Assembly: GCF_000316115.1 (NCBI RefSeq)
Contig: NZ_JH993797.1
Span: 5,070,486 to 5,134,485 of the forward strand
Source: Leptolyngbya sp. PCC 7375
GTDB taxonomy: Bacteria > Cyanobacteriota > Cyanobacteriia > Phormidesmidales > Phormidesmidaceae
Reading direction: 5' to 3'
Length of the DNA: 64,000 nucleotides
The stretch's first letter is position 1. Every line of letters starts with the position of its first letter. A model generated the notes under the pieces. That model was given only the letters and a program-made list of their open reading frames with translations. It was not told where the DNA came from and searched no databases. The position numbers and the translations under genes are program-made. Shown here one piece after another: positions 25,120-34,465 of this stretch.

Positions 25120-25986
25120 TTATGCCGCCGCTTCGAACGTTGCATGATCGGATAACTCGTTATCCGAATCGCGGATCAATCGAATTTGGGCCAGAGTAAA
25201 TACGACTGGAATCACGCGAGTATAGTTTGAGGCAATGGCTCGCCAGCCTAGATCGACGATAAACCAAGTCCATAGGGCCGGGCCTAAGCAAGCAAATACA
25301 CCCCGTACAGCACTGTATCGTGCCGTATTAATAGCCATGCCGCGAGAAGCAAGCTGGATAGCCGCTTTCCCCTGCACTTTAGCGCCCAAAGTAGCAGCCC
25401 CGTGCAGGGTTTGTTGAGCCACCTGATAACGTGCCATCTGGAGCGCAAACTGTTTTGCAATTTGTTGCAGTAACCAAGGGCGAATCACAGAACTAGCAGC
25501 AACGGCACCGCTTCCCTTAAGCACTAAGGCCATAGGATTTTTTTGTAATTGAGGCGATAGCCGTTGAAACTCTTTCATCTGCGCCAATTCATTGGTCAAT
25601 CGTTTTTGCAGCTGACGTTGCTGACTGGGAGGTAGCTGCTGCCAGGTCTTTTCGAGTAACTGCAAAAATATTTCGGCTTCTAAATCGAGGGTGGATAATC
25701 GTGTAGACAACCGAAGTTTAAGGTGACGGTTGAGCTGTAGCAAAATTTGTCGATAGCTCAGCTGTTGGGTGTCTTGTCGCAGCACCGTCAAGCCATCAGC
25801 CGCCAGATAGCGTAGTCGAGCGTCTATTTGTTGGATACGATGGGTGCGATCGCAACTCTGCACCTTCTGAGGGGAAGGGGTACACCAATAATCTAAAGGA
25901 TTAAACTTGGGTCGAAATAATACCTCGGCCAGGGCGGCCAGTTCAACGTGGGTTGCTAACTCTAACCCCGTCCTGAGTTCATCCAC
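25120..25986 (-). CDS. YaaW-like protein
   Basis: A 288-aa protein: a charged helical N-terminal half (LELATHVELAALAEVLFRPK, with a repeated LRxL/RL pattern) and a small-residue-rich C-terminal half. The latter ends in ACLGPALWTWFIVDLGWRAI and YTRVIPVVFTLAQIRLIRD, resembling the C-terminus of the YaaW group. Function is unknown; the C-terminal segment may associate with the membrane. It is the first gene of the three-gene operon with the J protein and DUF3143. Confidence 0.6.
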   Translation of the reverse strand: MDELRTGLELATHVELAALAEVLFRPKFNPLDYWCTPSPQKVQSCDRTHRIQQIDARLRYLAADGLTVLRQDTQQLSYRQILLQLNRHLKLRLSTRLSTLDLEAEIFLQLLEKTWQQLPPSQQRQLQKRLTNELAQMKEFQRLSPQLQKNPMALVLKGSGAVAASSVIRPWLLQQIAKQFALQMARYQVAQQTLHGAATLGAKVQGKAAIQLASRGMAINTARYSAVRGVFACLGPALWTWFIVDLGWRAIASNYTRVIPVVFTLAQIRLIRDSDNELSDHATFEAAA

Positions 25987-26185
25987 AGGTCAGCTAATTG
26001 TGTTGAGACAGCATAATTTTGTTCTTCATTCTACATAGTTCTCTAGAGAAACGGGATGGACCAGGGGGGAGAAACGGCGTCGGTGCATTCAGGACACCAT
26101 ATAATTTAATAGACGTTTTATGCCAATGCAGAATGCTCCCGTCTTACTGGAAGCACCGTTCCCCTTCCCTATTCCCTACCCATGC

Positions 26186-26443
26186 CTACTTCTCCAATCT
26201 CACTGCATACCACTGCCAGGACACGCCAGGCGTGACCTCAAACTCACAGGAGGTATCGCGCAAATGCAGAGCTTGCTGTTCAACTAAGTCAAATTTTTGT
26301 AAGTCTCTGGGAAGGGGGCCAGGATACTTCTCTAACATGGCTTTGAGCTTAGCCAATAGCTCATCAGGCTCTAAAAAGACCTCCTCGTTGCCAGGAATCA
26401 GCAACACAAACATCTCTTCGCTGTACATGGTGGCATCTGCCAT
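26186..26443 (-). CDS. CRR7-like NDH-1 assembly protein
   Basis: From ATG 26443 (MADATMYSEEMFVLL) the protein has 85 aa. The pattern EEVFLEPDELLAKLKAMLEKYPGPLP (two pieces, around residues 21-46) and the C-terminal VSWQWYAVRLEK match Chlororespiratory Reduction 7. That is a small protein needed for assembly of the NDH-1 complex in chloroplasts and cyanobacteria. Upstream in-frame codons to 26479 are probably untranslated. Family assignment rests on these motifs. Confidence 0.75.
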   Translation of the reverse strand: MADATMYSEEMFVLLIPGNEEVFLEPDELLAKLKAMLEKYPGPLPRDLQKFDLVEQQALHLRDTSCEFEVTPGVSWQWYAVRLEK

Positions 26444-26620
26444 AGATTGAGCCTCCGCTTGGCAAGATAGGTAACTCAATCCTAAGGGCTGACCATGGAT
26501 AAGGTGGAATCACTTCAGCCCAGTCTTGATTTTCAGCATCAGATAACATTTGGCCAGAGAGTAACCACTCACAAAATGGTTGGCAATGATACCATTGGGT
26601 ATACACCACTATCCCGAGCG

Positions 26621-26660
26621 GATTACCGGGAAATTAAAATCTAACGATTTACCGGGTAAT
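26621..26660. repeat. Direct repeat in the crr7-sir intergenic region
   Basis: GATTACCGGGAAAT at 26621 and GATTTACCGGGTAAT at 26646 form a direct repeat 25 bp apart. The 363-bp gap between the divergent crr7 and sulfite reductase genes holds no other clear feature. A regulator-binding pair is possible; no known consensus is claimed. Confidence 0.45.
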
Positions 26661-26806
26661 ACCGTTATTGACTAGCTATCTGACTACAATTTAGCTCCGC
26701 TAGTCTAACCAACCGAGACACTTAAATATTAGGCTTGGATGCTTTTCCAGAGCCTGTTTCGTTTTTCGGATTCATCAGTTCTTGTTCTGCTATCGACCGC
26801 TGCATC

Positions 26807-28756
26807 ATGGTTCAAACCCCGATTTCTACTAATAGCCACGTAGCTCAGGCGTCGGTTCCGTCGATTAATCCTGTAAAGAAAGTATCCAGACTGGAAGGGA
26901 TTAAGGAACGTAGTCAGTTTCTCCGGGAACCTGTAGCAACCGAGCTTGCTCAAGACACTACTCATTTCAGTGAAGACGGTATCCAGATCCTGAAATTCCA
27001 TGGGTCTTACCAGCAAGATAATCGAGATAACCGAGTGAAAGGTCAGGAAAAGGATTACCGCATGATGTTGCGGACCCGAAATCCTGGAGGTTTAGTTTCA
27101 CCGGAAATGTATCTGACCTTAGATGAGCTGTCGGACAAATACGGCTACAGCAACATTCGGGCTACCACTCGCCAGGCGTTCCAGCTCCACGGCATCTTAA
27201 AGAAAAATCTGAAGGACACCATGGCGTCGATTATTCGTAGCATGGGGTCCACACTGGGAGCTTGCGGCGATCTGAACCGCAATGTGATGGCTGTACCCGC
27301 TCCCTTTAAGGACAAGCCAGAGTATGTCTATGCCCGGGACTATGCTAATCGGATTGCTGACTTACTCACGCCTCAAACTCCTGCCTACTATGAAATTTGG
27401 CTAGATGGTGAAAAGGCCGTCACTGGTGAAGAGCACCCAGATGTTGTCGCTGCGCGTCAGAGTAATGGCAATGGCACCACCTTTCAGGACAGTGTCGAGC
27501 CCATTTACGGCACCCACTATATGCCGCGTAAGTTCAAGTGCTCGGTGACTGTACCGGGGGACAACTCCGTAGACGCCTATACCCAGGATGTCACTCTGGT
27601 GGTAATTGTTGATGAAAATAAGGAGTTACTGGGCTTTAACGTATTGGCCGGTGGCGGTATGGGACGTACCCATAACAAAGAGGAAACCTTTGCCCGTATT
27701 GCTGACGAAATTGGTTATGTAGATAAGGAAGATGTCTATGACCTGGTAAAGGCAATTGTGGCCACCCAGCGTGATTATGGTGATCGTGTACAGCGCCGCC
27801 ATGCTCGGATGAAGTATCTCATCAACGATTGGGGCGTTGAGAAGTTCCGGGCCAAGGTTGAAGAATACTTTGGCAAGAGCCTGCAACCCTTTAAACCTTT
27901 GCCAGAATGGAAGTTCTATGACTATCTAGGCTGGTATGAACAGGGCGATGGCAATCTCTTCCTCGGTGTTCATATTGAGAATGGCCGGATTTATGACAAT
28001 GGTGCATTCAAGATCAAGTCAGCGCTGAAGGAAATTGAATTACGCTACCGGTTGCCCATCCGTCTTACTAGCAACCAAAGTCTGTTGCTAACGGAGATCA
28101 ACCCAGCTGATAAGGACGAAATTGACCGGATCCTAACTAGCAACGGCATTGAAGCAGATAATCAAATCAATCTGCTTCACCGTTATGCCATGGCTTGCCC
28201 AGCTCTACCTACCTGCGGCTTGGCGGTTACTGAGTCGGAAAGAGCTATGCCCACTGTGCTCGACCGAATTCAAGCACTGCTGAATAAGCTAGGGCTGAAG
28301 AAAGAACACTTTGTGATTCGGATGACCGGTTGCCCCAATGGCTGTGCCCGCCCCTACATGGCTGAACTTGGCTTTGTGGGTAGCGCGCCTAATTCTTATC
28401 AGCTGTGGCTCGGAGGTTCGCCTAATCAAACCCGATTAGCCCAGCCTTACATGCAGAAAATGAACATTGATGAGCTGGAGAGTACTCTAGAGCCAATGTT
28501 TGCCTTCTTTAAGAAAGGTCGCCAGTCTGGTGAAAGCTTTGGTGATTTTTGCGATCGCCTCGGTTTCGACGCGATTCGTAACTTTGCTGAATCCTATGTA
28601 CCTGCCAAGAAGGCATCAGGTCGTCGTAAGCACCGTGTCGGTGTCTCTGGTGAAGTTTACCTACAGCTGAAGGAAGCAGCAGCAGCCAAGGGCATGAGCA
28701 TGGCACAGATTGCAGAGGATGCGATCGCGACTTATCTTAACAACCAAAGTAACTAG
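26807..28756 (+). CDS. sir: Ferredoxin-sulfite reductase with a C-terminal ribbon-helix-helix-like tail
   Basis: Six-electron reduction of sulfite to sulfide for cysteine synthesis, using ferredoxin, siroheme and a [4Fe-4S] cluster. From ATG 26807 it has 649 aa. Landmarks are the N-terminal SRLEGIKERSQFLREP, RATTRQAFQLHGILKKNL near residue 135, and the two cluster pairs, ACPALPTCGLA and RMTGCPNGCARPYMAELG. The family core ends near residue 600. The last 45 residues (KHRVGVSGEVYLQLKEAAAA, then SMAQIAEDAIATYL) look like a CopG/Arc-type ribbon-helix-helix, unusual for this enzyme. An upstream start at 26735 is rejected as non-conserved. The Nudix gene follows 20 bp later. Confidence 0.95.
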   Translation: MVQTPISTNSHVAQASVPSINPVKKVSRLEGIKERSQFLREPVATELAQDTTHFSEDGIQILKFHGSYQQDNRDNRVKGQEKDYRMMLRTRNPGGLVSPEMYLTLDELSDKYGYSNIRATTRQAFQLHGILKKNLKDTMASIIRSMGSTLGACGDLNRNVMAVPAPFKDKPEYVYARDYANRIADLLTPQTPAYYEIWLDGEKAVTGEEHPDVVAARQSNGNGTTFQDSVEPIYGTHYMPRKFKCSVTVPGDNSVDAYTQDVTLVVIVDENKELLGFNVLAGGGMGRTHNKEETFARIADEIGYVDKEDVYDLVKAIVATQRDYGDRVQRRHARMKYLINDWGVEKFRAKVEEYFGKSLQPFKPLPEWKFYDYLGWYEQGDGNLFLGVHIENGRIYDNGAFKIKSALKEIELRYRLPIRLTSNQSLLLTEINPADKDEIDRILTSNGIEADNQINLLHRYAMACPALPTCGLAVTESERAMPTVLDRIQALLNKLGLKKEHFVIRMTGCPNGCARPYMAELGFVGSAPNSYQLWLGGSPNQTRLAQPYMQKMNIDELESTLEPMFAFFKKGRQSGESFGDFCDRLGFDAIRNFAESYVPAKKASGRRKHRVGVSGEVYLQLKEAAAAKGMSMAQIAEDAIATYLNNQSN

Positions 28757-28776
28757 GCCCTCTTCCGGGTTAATCA

Positions 28777-29334
28777 ATGGCTAAATTCACCAGTACTCCC
28801 AATCGCTGTGTCATCGTTGACGGCGAGGAGCTTTGGATCAGCCGTAGCGTTACCGTTCTGGCCATTGTCGTGGTCGTTTGTGACGGTAACGCCTACGTTC
28901 CCTTGAATAAACGTGGTCCTGACCTGCCGTCTGAGGTCGGCAAGTGGTGTTTAGCAGGGGGCTATCTAGACTATGACGAAACCATCGGTGGGGCTATGTT
29001 GCGTGAAGTCTGGGAAGAGCTGGGTCTGGATCTTAAGGAGATCCAGGCAAACCATCGACTAGTGGGTTCCCTTGATCAACCTAGTCTAGTTTTTAGTGAG
29101 CCCCGCCACTCCCAAAATGTCACCATGCACTACCCTGTGATGGTGTTTCTCAGTGAAGGTGCAGACCTACCGCCGTTAAATCCTCAGGTAAGCAAGGGCG
29201 AAGTCACAGACGTTGGCTGGTTTGATTTGGAGAAAGCCCTGGAAATGGAATTAGCTTTCAAGCACCAGGAAATTCTACGTCGCTGCCTTAGCAACGAATT
29301 TGCTAAGATTTGGCCAGCATCGTGTCTGACCTAA
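28777..29334 (+). CDS. Nudix hydrolase
   Basis: A 185-aa pyrophosphohydrolase of the Nudix fold. The box G-x5-E-x7-REVxEELG is complete (GYLDYDE, then REVWEELGLD, about residues 68-90), giving the Mg2+-binding glutamates. The substrate, some nucleoside diphosphate derivative, is not evident. It begins 20 bp after sir on the same strand and is probably co-transcribed; a link to sulfur metabolism is only suggested by position. Confidence 0.9.
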   Translation: MAKFTSTPNRCVIVDGEELWISRSVTVLAIVVVVCDGNAYVPLNKRGPDLPSEVGKWCLAGGYLDYDETIGGAMLREVWEELGLDLKEIQANHRLVGSLDQPSLVFSEPRHSQNVTMHYPVMVFLSEGADLPPLNPQVSKGEVTDVGWFDLEKALEMELAFKHQEILRRCLSNEFAKIWPASCLT

Positions 29335-29376
29335 CGATATCCGCTCAGACTTTTACATCCGCTCTCCATAATCGAT

Positions 29377-29787
29377 ATGCGGCCAATTTCTAAACGTCCC
29401 CAACAAATCGCCGACAGTCAGTATCAAGCCTTAAGCACCCAGCATCTTTTTAGTCAGTACATGCTGCAGGACCAAATGCGAGACCAGGTGTTTATGATGT
29501 CATTGAGTACCTTCAAAGCTGAACTACAGCGGATCAAAAAGTCGGCATTACTACGTCGTGCAAGCCTTGATTGGTATTTAGACGAACTCAATGAGTTAAG
29601 ACAGCAGTTTGATACCTACGTCAGCACATTACGTCGAAAAGGGTTAATACAGTTCACTTTACCCATGGAATTAGCCTTATTCGCCACCCGCAGCCAGTGG
29701 TTTATAAACTACCAAGGACCACAGATTCGCCGGGGATGGCAGCAAGCGGCCCAAGGTTTTCAGCAAATGTCTAACCCAGAAAAATAA
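29377..29787 (+). CDS. Helical protein of unknown function
   Basis: A 136-aa, basic, mostly helical protein with no signal or membrane segment. It has a coiled-coil-prone middle (AELQRIKKSALLRRASLDWY, then LDELNELRQQFDTYVSTLRR) and a tryptophan-containing tail. It follows the Nudix gene by 42 bp on the same strand and converges on the pRiA4b-type gene. No family recognised. Confidence 0.55.
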   Translation: MRPISKRPQQIADSQYQALSTQHLFSQYMLQDQMRDQVFMMSLSTFKAELQRIKKSALLRRASLDWYLDELNELRQQFDTYVSTLRRKGLIQFTLPMELALFATRSQWFINYQGPQIRRGWQQAAQGFQQMSNPEK

Positions 29788-29793
29788 TAGACA

Positions 29794-30318
29794 CTAGCCT
29801 GAGTGTAGTTGTACGTTGACAAGACCCAAATCAAAATAGTCAGGATCAAAGTCCCCACCGACTTCATCCCATCGGGTCAAATATTGCGGGTCATCGGGGT
29901 CATCGAGAATTTCTATTAGCTCGTTGTAACCCCAAATACCGCCACAGCCTTCGGGAGGGCAGCGTAATTCTCCGGTGACGCAGTGGGGATAATGGCCTTG
30001 AGGGTCGGCGGGCAAAATCATTTCTACCTCTATGGTGTGAAACCAACCGTCACGTAGGTCATACACATAACAGAACTGCACCAGGTCATCACTAATGATT
30101 TCATTAAGGGGCATTTGCAACAGACAGGGCTCAGTATCAGATCGCTGCTTACCAATGCGGTAGTGATAGTTCGATAAATTTTGCCACCCCATGGCAATTT
30201 GCACGATGCGATGCAATTCTTCTAAGTTTGTGGTGGCATTGACCAATAATCGTCGCCATATAGGCGGTTCGCTATCGGTTAAAGTCAGTTTGATTTGATA
30301 AATTCGCTCATTGGGCAT
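29794..30318 (-). CDS. pRiA4b ORF-3-family protein
   Basis: From ATG 30318 (MPNERIYQIKLTL) the protein has 174 aa and is one complete pRiA4b ORF-3 domain. Diagnostic parts are DSEPPIWRRLLVNATTNLEE, IVQIAMGWQNLSNYHYRIG, YVYDLRDGWFHTIEVE and GELRCPPEGCGGIWGYNEL with a CxxxxC pair. Function is unknown; the family often travels on plasmids and islands. Its start overlaps the stop of the LCP gene by one base (TGATG), so translation is probably coupled. Two larger relatives lie at 52.7-55.3 kb. Confidence 0.9.
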   Translation of the reverse strand: MPNERIYQIKLTLTDSEPPIWRRLLVNATTNLEELHRIVQIAMGWQNLSNYHYRIGKQRSDTEPCLLQMPLNEIISDDLVQFCYVYDLRDGWFHTIEVEMILPADPQGHYPHCVTGELRCPPEGCGGIWGYNELIEILDDPDDPQYLTRWDEVGGDFDPDYFDLGLVNVQLHSG

Positions 30319-31730
30319 CAAAGGGCGGCTCCATGTTCGGCTAACCAATCCTCACCCAATTGAATTGTAATATCTGAGTTAAGGTTGCCAGTACTTTCAA
30401 CCCGCACCTCACCAATGCCTAAAAACTGCTTTAGCATTGATGCACTGGCACGATCACCACGTTGAGCAACGATGCGGGTTTCAGCAAGTGCCTCGTTCAA
30501 ATCGTAGCCAACACTCACATTGCGATAGCCACTATCGTAGAGAGTATCCACCAAAGACTGGATTGCAACTTCATCACCAGTACTGTCTTGAATCACCACG
30601 CTTAAATAGGAAGGACTGGTAGCCTCCATCATCTGAGCGGCATCTAACCCAAAGTATTGCTCGACCATCTCATCAATTTTTGCGTAATTTGGGAGCCAGT
30701 AGCTAAGACTATATTCTGTCGGACTACTAAAGTTACCTGGCAGCATCAACATCTGCACGTCTGAACGGCTAGTTTGAGACCCGTAACCTACCAATGCCAC
30801 CAATTCTTCTACTGAGAGGTTGGTATCAACATGGGACTGAATAACTGACAAGATCTTCGGGAGTCGGGCAATGGTTGCTGGATTAAGCGTTTGCTCAATG
30901 ACAGCCCGCATCATTGTCTGCTGGCGCTGTACCCGCCCAATATCGCCATTCTCGTCGTAGCGAAACCGTAGAAATTGCAGCGCCTGATTGCCGTTTAAAG
31001 TCTGTCGACCCGCTTTCAGATTGATGTACAGATGCTGGCTATCGTCCTGATATTTCATATCCTGTGGCACATTAACCGTCACGCCGCCCAGAGCATCCAG
31101 CAGTTTTTCCACACCCTGCACATTGATACGAACATAGCGGTCGATCGCCACCCCCCCTAGCAAGTCGCTGATGGACTCTGCTGTTAATGCAGGCCCCCCA
31201 TCCAAATTAGCTTCATTGATTTTGGTCAACATACCATTGACCAATGCCCTGGTATCACGGGGAACAGACATCACCACGAGCTGCCCCGTGCGCGGATTGA
31301 AACGCAGCAGCAGCATTGTATCTGATAGGCCCTCAAAGGAGTTAACCAGGGCGTGATATCCCAAGTCCTCTGCACCTGCAACAGACCGATCGAGATCGGA
31401 GGTTAGAACTTTGACCCCAAGCACCAGAATATTCACCGGTCTGGTCAAACGAGGGAGGCGCAAACTACTCGTAGCAAGGATAGGTTCATCCTCGCTGAAA
31501 ACAGCCGCTTCTTCAGGCGACAACTGACTCTGTAACAGTGGCTGACTATTCATAGACACTGCCAGCAATGCCCCCGTAGCCGCTGAAAACGTCGCTACAC
31601 TGGCCAATGACACAGTGATCCACGCCCACTTAGGCATGCCCAACCACCCACGACGTTTACGCTGCTTGGGCAATACCGCCTTCTTTATTGGCTGTTTAGC
31701 TGATTGTTTTTTGCGGTGTGGGATGGACAC
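30318..31730 (-). CDS. LytR-CpsA-Psr (LCP) family cell-wall glycopolymer ligase
   Basis: A 470-aa protein with a basic cytoplasmic N-terminus, one helix (WITVSLASVATFSAATGALL, about residues 37-58), an LCP catalytic domain at 97-290 and a LytR_C domain at about 380-465. LCP markers are VNILVLGVKVL, LSDTMLLLRFNP, VVMSVPRDTRALV with the conserved arginine, and LQFLRFRYDENGDIGRVQRQ. Such enzymes transfer polyprenyl-linked polymers to peptidoglycan at the outer face of the cell membrane. It is coupled to the pRiA4b-type gene downstream. Confidence 0.92.
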   Translation of the reverse strand: MSIPHRKKQSAKQPIKKAVLPKQRKRRGWLGMPKWAWITVSLASVATFSAATGALLAVSMNSQPLLQSQLSPEEAAVFSEDEPILATSSLRLPRLTRPVNILVLGVKVLTSDLDRSVAGAEDLGYHALVNSFEGLSDTMLLLRFNPRTGQLVVMSVPRDTRALVNGMLTKINEANLDGGPALTAESISDLLGGVAIDRYVRINVQGVEKLLDALGGVTVNVPQDMKYQDDSQHLYINLKAGRQTLNGNQALQFLRFRYDENGDIGRVQRQQTMMRAVIEQTLNPATIARLPKILSVIQSHVDTNLSVEELVALVGYGSQTSRSDVQMLMLPGNFSSPTEYSLSYWLPNYAKIDEMVEQYFGLDAAQMMEATSPSYLSVVIQDSTGDEVAIQSLVDTLYDSGYRNVSVGYDLNEALAETRIVAQRGDRASASMLKQFLGIGEVRVESTGNLNSDITIQLGEDWLAEHGAAL

Positions 31731-31950
31731 AGAATGACCTCAAACCTGGAGAATAATAATTGAGAAGAAGGGCTAGGGAAGCGGAAATGTAGCAGTTAGT
31801 TTAGCGACTATTGGCCACAATTGACTAGTTAATATAGCTACCCTTGCCCAAGGTAATGGAAAACTGCCATACATCAGGGGCAGCAGTCCAATTTTTAGCA
31901 GAATAGTAGCAGTATTTTTCTGAAAAGATGGATCTTTTCAAAACGCAACA

Positions 31951-32316
31951 TTAATCCGGTAGCCGTCGGCTTAGCTGGCTAACGCCTGGGAGCTTAGTCG
32001 ATTTCCCTTGGAATATCCGTAACATCAGCCATAGATTTGTCAGAAAATAGCCGCTCCCCACAAAGCTACTCGCAATCCAAAATCGTAGGGTCGCCAGCTG
32101 GGAAAATTCGCTATGGGCACCCGCACTCAGCAACACAGTTGCTAATAACCATCCCATTCCCAAAACAACGGCTAAGCGACTTACTTGCTTTAGCTGGGCA
32201 TCAGGCTGATGGGGAGTACCATAAAGAGTCAAGAGAGAGGCAGGAATGCCTAAAACTGGCACAAGGTTTAGATAGAGCCGTAGCCGCAATAGATAGTTAG
32301 GTGATGATTGTTTCAC
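31951..32316 (-). CDS. Small multi-pass membrane protein of unknown function
   Basis: A 121-aa protein with three predicted helices: LYLNLVPVLGIPASLLTLYG, LAVVLGMGWLLATVLLSAGA and FWIASSFVGSGYFLTNLWLM. The C-terminus is basic and cytoplasmic. No cysteines or motifs suggest a reaction. It is monocistronic, divergent from the first MscS gene. I recognise no named family. Confidence 0.6.
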   Translation of the reverse strand: MKQSSPNYLLRLRLYLNLVPVLGIPASLLTLYGTPHQPDAQLKQVSRLAVVLGMGWLLATVLLSAGAHSEFSQLATLRFWIASSFVGSGYFLTNLWLMLRIFQGKSTKLPGVSQLSRRLPD

Positions 32317-32485
32317 AAATAACCTTGACTGCTAACTACCGACAAACGAGAAATAAGGCTGAATAACGAACAGAACAATCAATAATGTGCGCTGAAAGCT
32401 TAAGTGTTTTAGCGGAAGAAATGTATCTCTATATTCAATATTATACTTTCACTTTGTAGATATATTTTGGGCTGGAAGGATCGTA

Positions 32486-33307
32486 ATGAACGAAGCGTTT
32501 TTAACCAATATAGCTAGTAATGCTACCAGTATTTTGATCGCAGTTGGCCTCAAAATTTTTGGGGCGCTCATTTTTTGGATTGTAGGTCGTTGGCTGATCA
32601 AGTTTGCCATTGGTTTGTTGACCCGTAGCCTTAAAAACACCACCATTGATCCAACACTAATTATCTACCTTAAATCTACCGTTAGTGTTGTACTAAACGT
32701 TGTTTTAGTGGTTGCCATCCTAGGTTTCTTTGGTATTGAAACTACATCTTTTGCAGCCCTATTAGCTGCTGCTGGCATTGCGATTGGTGCAGCTTGGAGT
32801 GGTCTGTTAGCTCACTTTGCAGCTGGAGCGTTTCTAGTTATTTTACGTCCCTTCAAAGTCGGTGATTTTGTTGCAGCAGGCGGAGTGACAGGCACTATTG
32901 AAGAAGTTGGTTTATTTGTTACCAAAATCAACACTATGGACAATGTAATGACGATTGTTGGCAACAATACAATTTTCTCGGATATAATTCAAAACTTCTC
33001 TACCAATCCCTATCGCCGTGTTGATTTAGTTGCTCAGCTCGACAATGCTGTGGAGCCAAGCCAAGCGATCGCACTACTTAAAGAAAAATTAGCTGCAATT
33101 CCCAATGTCATGACAGAGCCTGCTCCAGATGTCGAGATTCTGGAATTCAATCCCATGGGTCCTGTTTTGGCAGTACGCCCCTATTGCAACAATAATGACT
33201 ACTGGCAGGTGTATTTCGACACCAATAAAGTGATTCGCGAGGGCTTTGGTCAAGCTGGCTTCCCAGCACCTGCTCAGCACTTTACTGTGCATCAGCGAGC
33301 AGCCTAG
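32486..33307 (+). CDS. MscS-family mechanosensitive channel, divergent pore
   Basis: A 273-aa small-conductance channel subunit with three membrane helices and a cytoplasmic beta domain, the minimal MscS form. Helix 3 reads AAAGIAIGAAWSGLLAHFAAG where canonical members have a GLA-x-Q-x2-L-x-NF pattern: the Gln and Asn are replaced by Trp/Ser and His. The RPFKVGDFV loop follows. The altered pore helix may change gating or selectivity; that is inference. A perfect hairpin ends the gene, and a canonical paralogue lies 300 bp downstream. Confidence 0.88.
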   Translation: MNEAFLTNIASNATSILIAVGLKIFGALIFWIVGRWLIKFAIGLLTRSLKNTTIDPTLIIYLKSTVSVVLNVVLVVAILGFFGIETTSFAALLAAAGIAIGAAWSGLLAHFAAGAFLVILRPFKVGDFVAAGGVTGTIEEVGLFVTKINTMDNVMTIVGNNTIFSDIIQNFSTNPYRRVDLVAQLDNAVEPSQAIALLKEKLAAIPNVMTEPAPDVEILEFNPMGPVLAVRPYCNNNDYWQVYFDTNKVIREGFGQAGFPAPAQHFTVHQRAA

Positions 33308-33463
33308 AAACGAAGTCTCTCAAGAAAATGAAGCAGGATTTTACCGTTGTTGATTTGCAGTATGCATCGATCATCTGAACAGACTACTGACGTGTAGATT
33401 AAAAGGTGAAACCATACCAACGCTCGGCAACGCTATTTTGTTAATCCTAACGATTGACTAAAA

Positions 33464-33507
33464 TCAACCTAAAGAGCGATAGACACATCTATCGCTCTTT
33501 AGGTTGA
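33464..33507. terminator. Perfect 20-bp-arm hairpin between the two MscS genes
   Basis: The arms TCAACCTAAAGAGCGATAGA and its exact complement enclose CACA. On the plus strand the T run comes only after AAAAG; on the minus strand TTTTAG follows almost at once. It lies 157 bp after the first MscS gene and probably blocks read-through. Confidence 0.75.
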
Positions 33508-33607
33508 AAAGTTTTGACCGATAGCTAGCTGAAAGACGGTTAAGCGAGTAAGCAAAGCAGTATGATCAAGCACTTAGCTCATATTGTCATGCTAAGCACA
33601 TAAATCC

Positions 33608-34465
33608 ATGAATGCGCTAGGTCAAATCTCATCTGCTCAGTCTAATCAGCTATTGACCCAAGTTCGAGATATCTCTGTAAATATTGGCTTACAGCTTATT
33701 GTTGCAATTATCATTCTAATCGTGGGTCGTTGGATGGCCTCGTTTGTCAAACAGCTGATTAAAAAGCTAATGGCAAAGGCTCGCATTGAGCCAACGTTAA
33801 TCTCTTTTGCTAGTAATATCCTTTATTACGGGACCTTAGCCTTTTTTATTTTGGCAGCCCTGGGTCGACTAGGAATTGAAACAACATCGCTGATTGCTGT
33901 TCTGGGTGCTGCAGGCCTGGCGGTAGGTTTGGCCTTGCAGGGATCGCTGTCAAACTTTGCTGCAGGCATCTTAATCATTTTATTTCAGCCCTTTCGAGTA
34001 GGAGACTGGATAGAAGCGGCTGATATCAATGGCATTGTGGAAGAGATCCAAGTGTTTACAGTTATCCTACGCACCTTGGACAATCGCACCGTAATCGTAC
34101 CGAACAGCAAGCTGACTGATAACAACATCATTAATTATTCAGCCAAAGGAATATTGCGGGTGGATCTGGTAATCGGTGTGGCCTATCAGGAAAATTTGGC
34201 TAAGGTTAAACAATTGACCTTGGAAGTTTTGGCAGGTCAAGACCTGGTGCTAGCAGAGCCTAAACCCACGGTAGGGGTCCTAGAGTTGGCTGATAGCAGC
34301 GTTAATCTGGCTGTGCGGCCTTGGACTAAAACTGAGAACTACTGGAATGTCTATTTCGGCGTTCAAGAATCCCTTAAAACACGGTTTGATGAAGTTGGCA
34401 TTAGTATTCCATTCCCTCAGCGAGAGGTTCATCTAATAGGGAGAAATAACGGGAATAATTCCTAA
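33608..34465 (+). CDS. MscS-family mechanosensitive channel, canonical pore
   Basis: A 285-aa MscS homologue. Three helices lead to the classic pore helix GAAGLAVGLALQGSLSNFAA and the RVGDWIEAADINGIVEEI loop of the beta domain, followed by TLDNRTVIVPNSKL. This is the typical osmotic safety-valve channel of the inner membrane. Its paralogue 300 bp upstream has lost several of the pore-helix residues kept here, so the pair may form separate or mixed channels. Confidence 0.93.
   Translation: MNALGQISSAQSNQLLTQVRDISVNIGLQLIVAIIILIVGRWMASFVKQLIKKLMAKARIEPTLISFASNILYYGTLAFFILAALGRLGIETTSLIAVLGAAGLAVGLALQGSLSNFAAGILIILFQPFRVGDWIEAADINGIVEEIQVFTVILRTLDNRTVIVPNSKLTDNNIINYSAKGILRVDLVIGVAYQENLAKVKQLTLEVLAGQDLVLAEPKPTVGVLELADSSVNLAVRPWTKTENYWNVYFGVQESLKTRFDEVGISIPFPQREVHLIGRNNGNNS

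Noticed and set aside
26364..26609. Minus-strand 81-aa frame overlapping crr7
   Set aside because: It reads the crr7 region in another frame; only the non-overlapping first part looks protein-like and no family fits.
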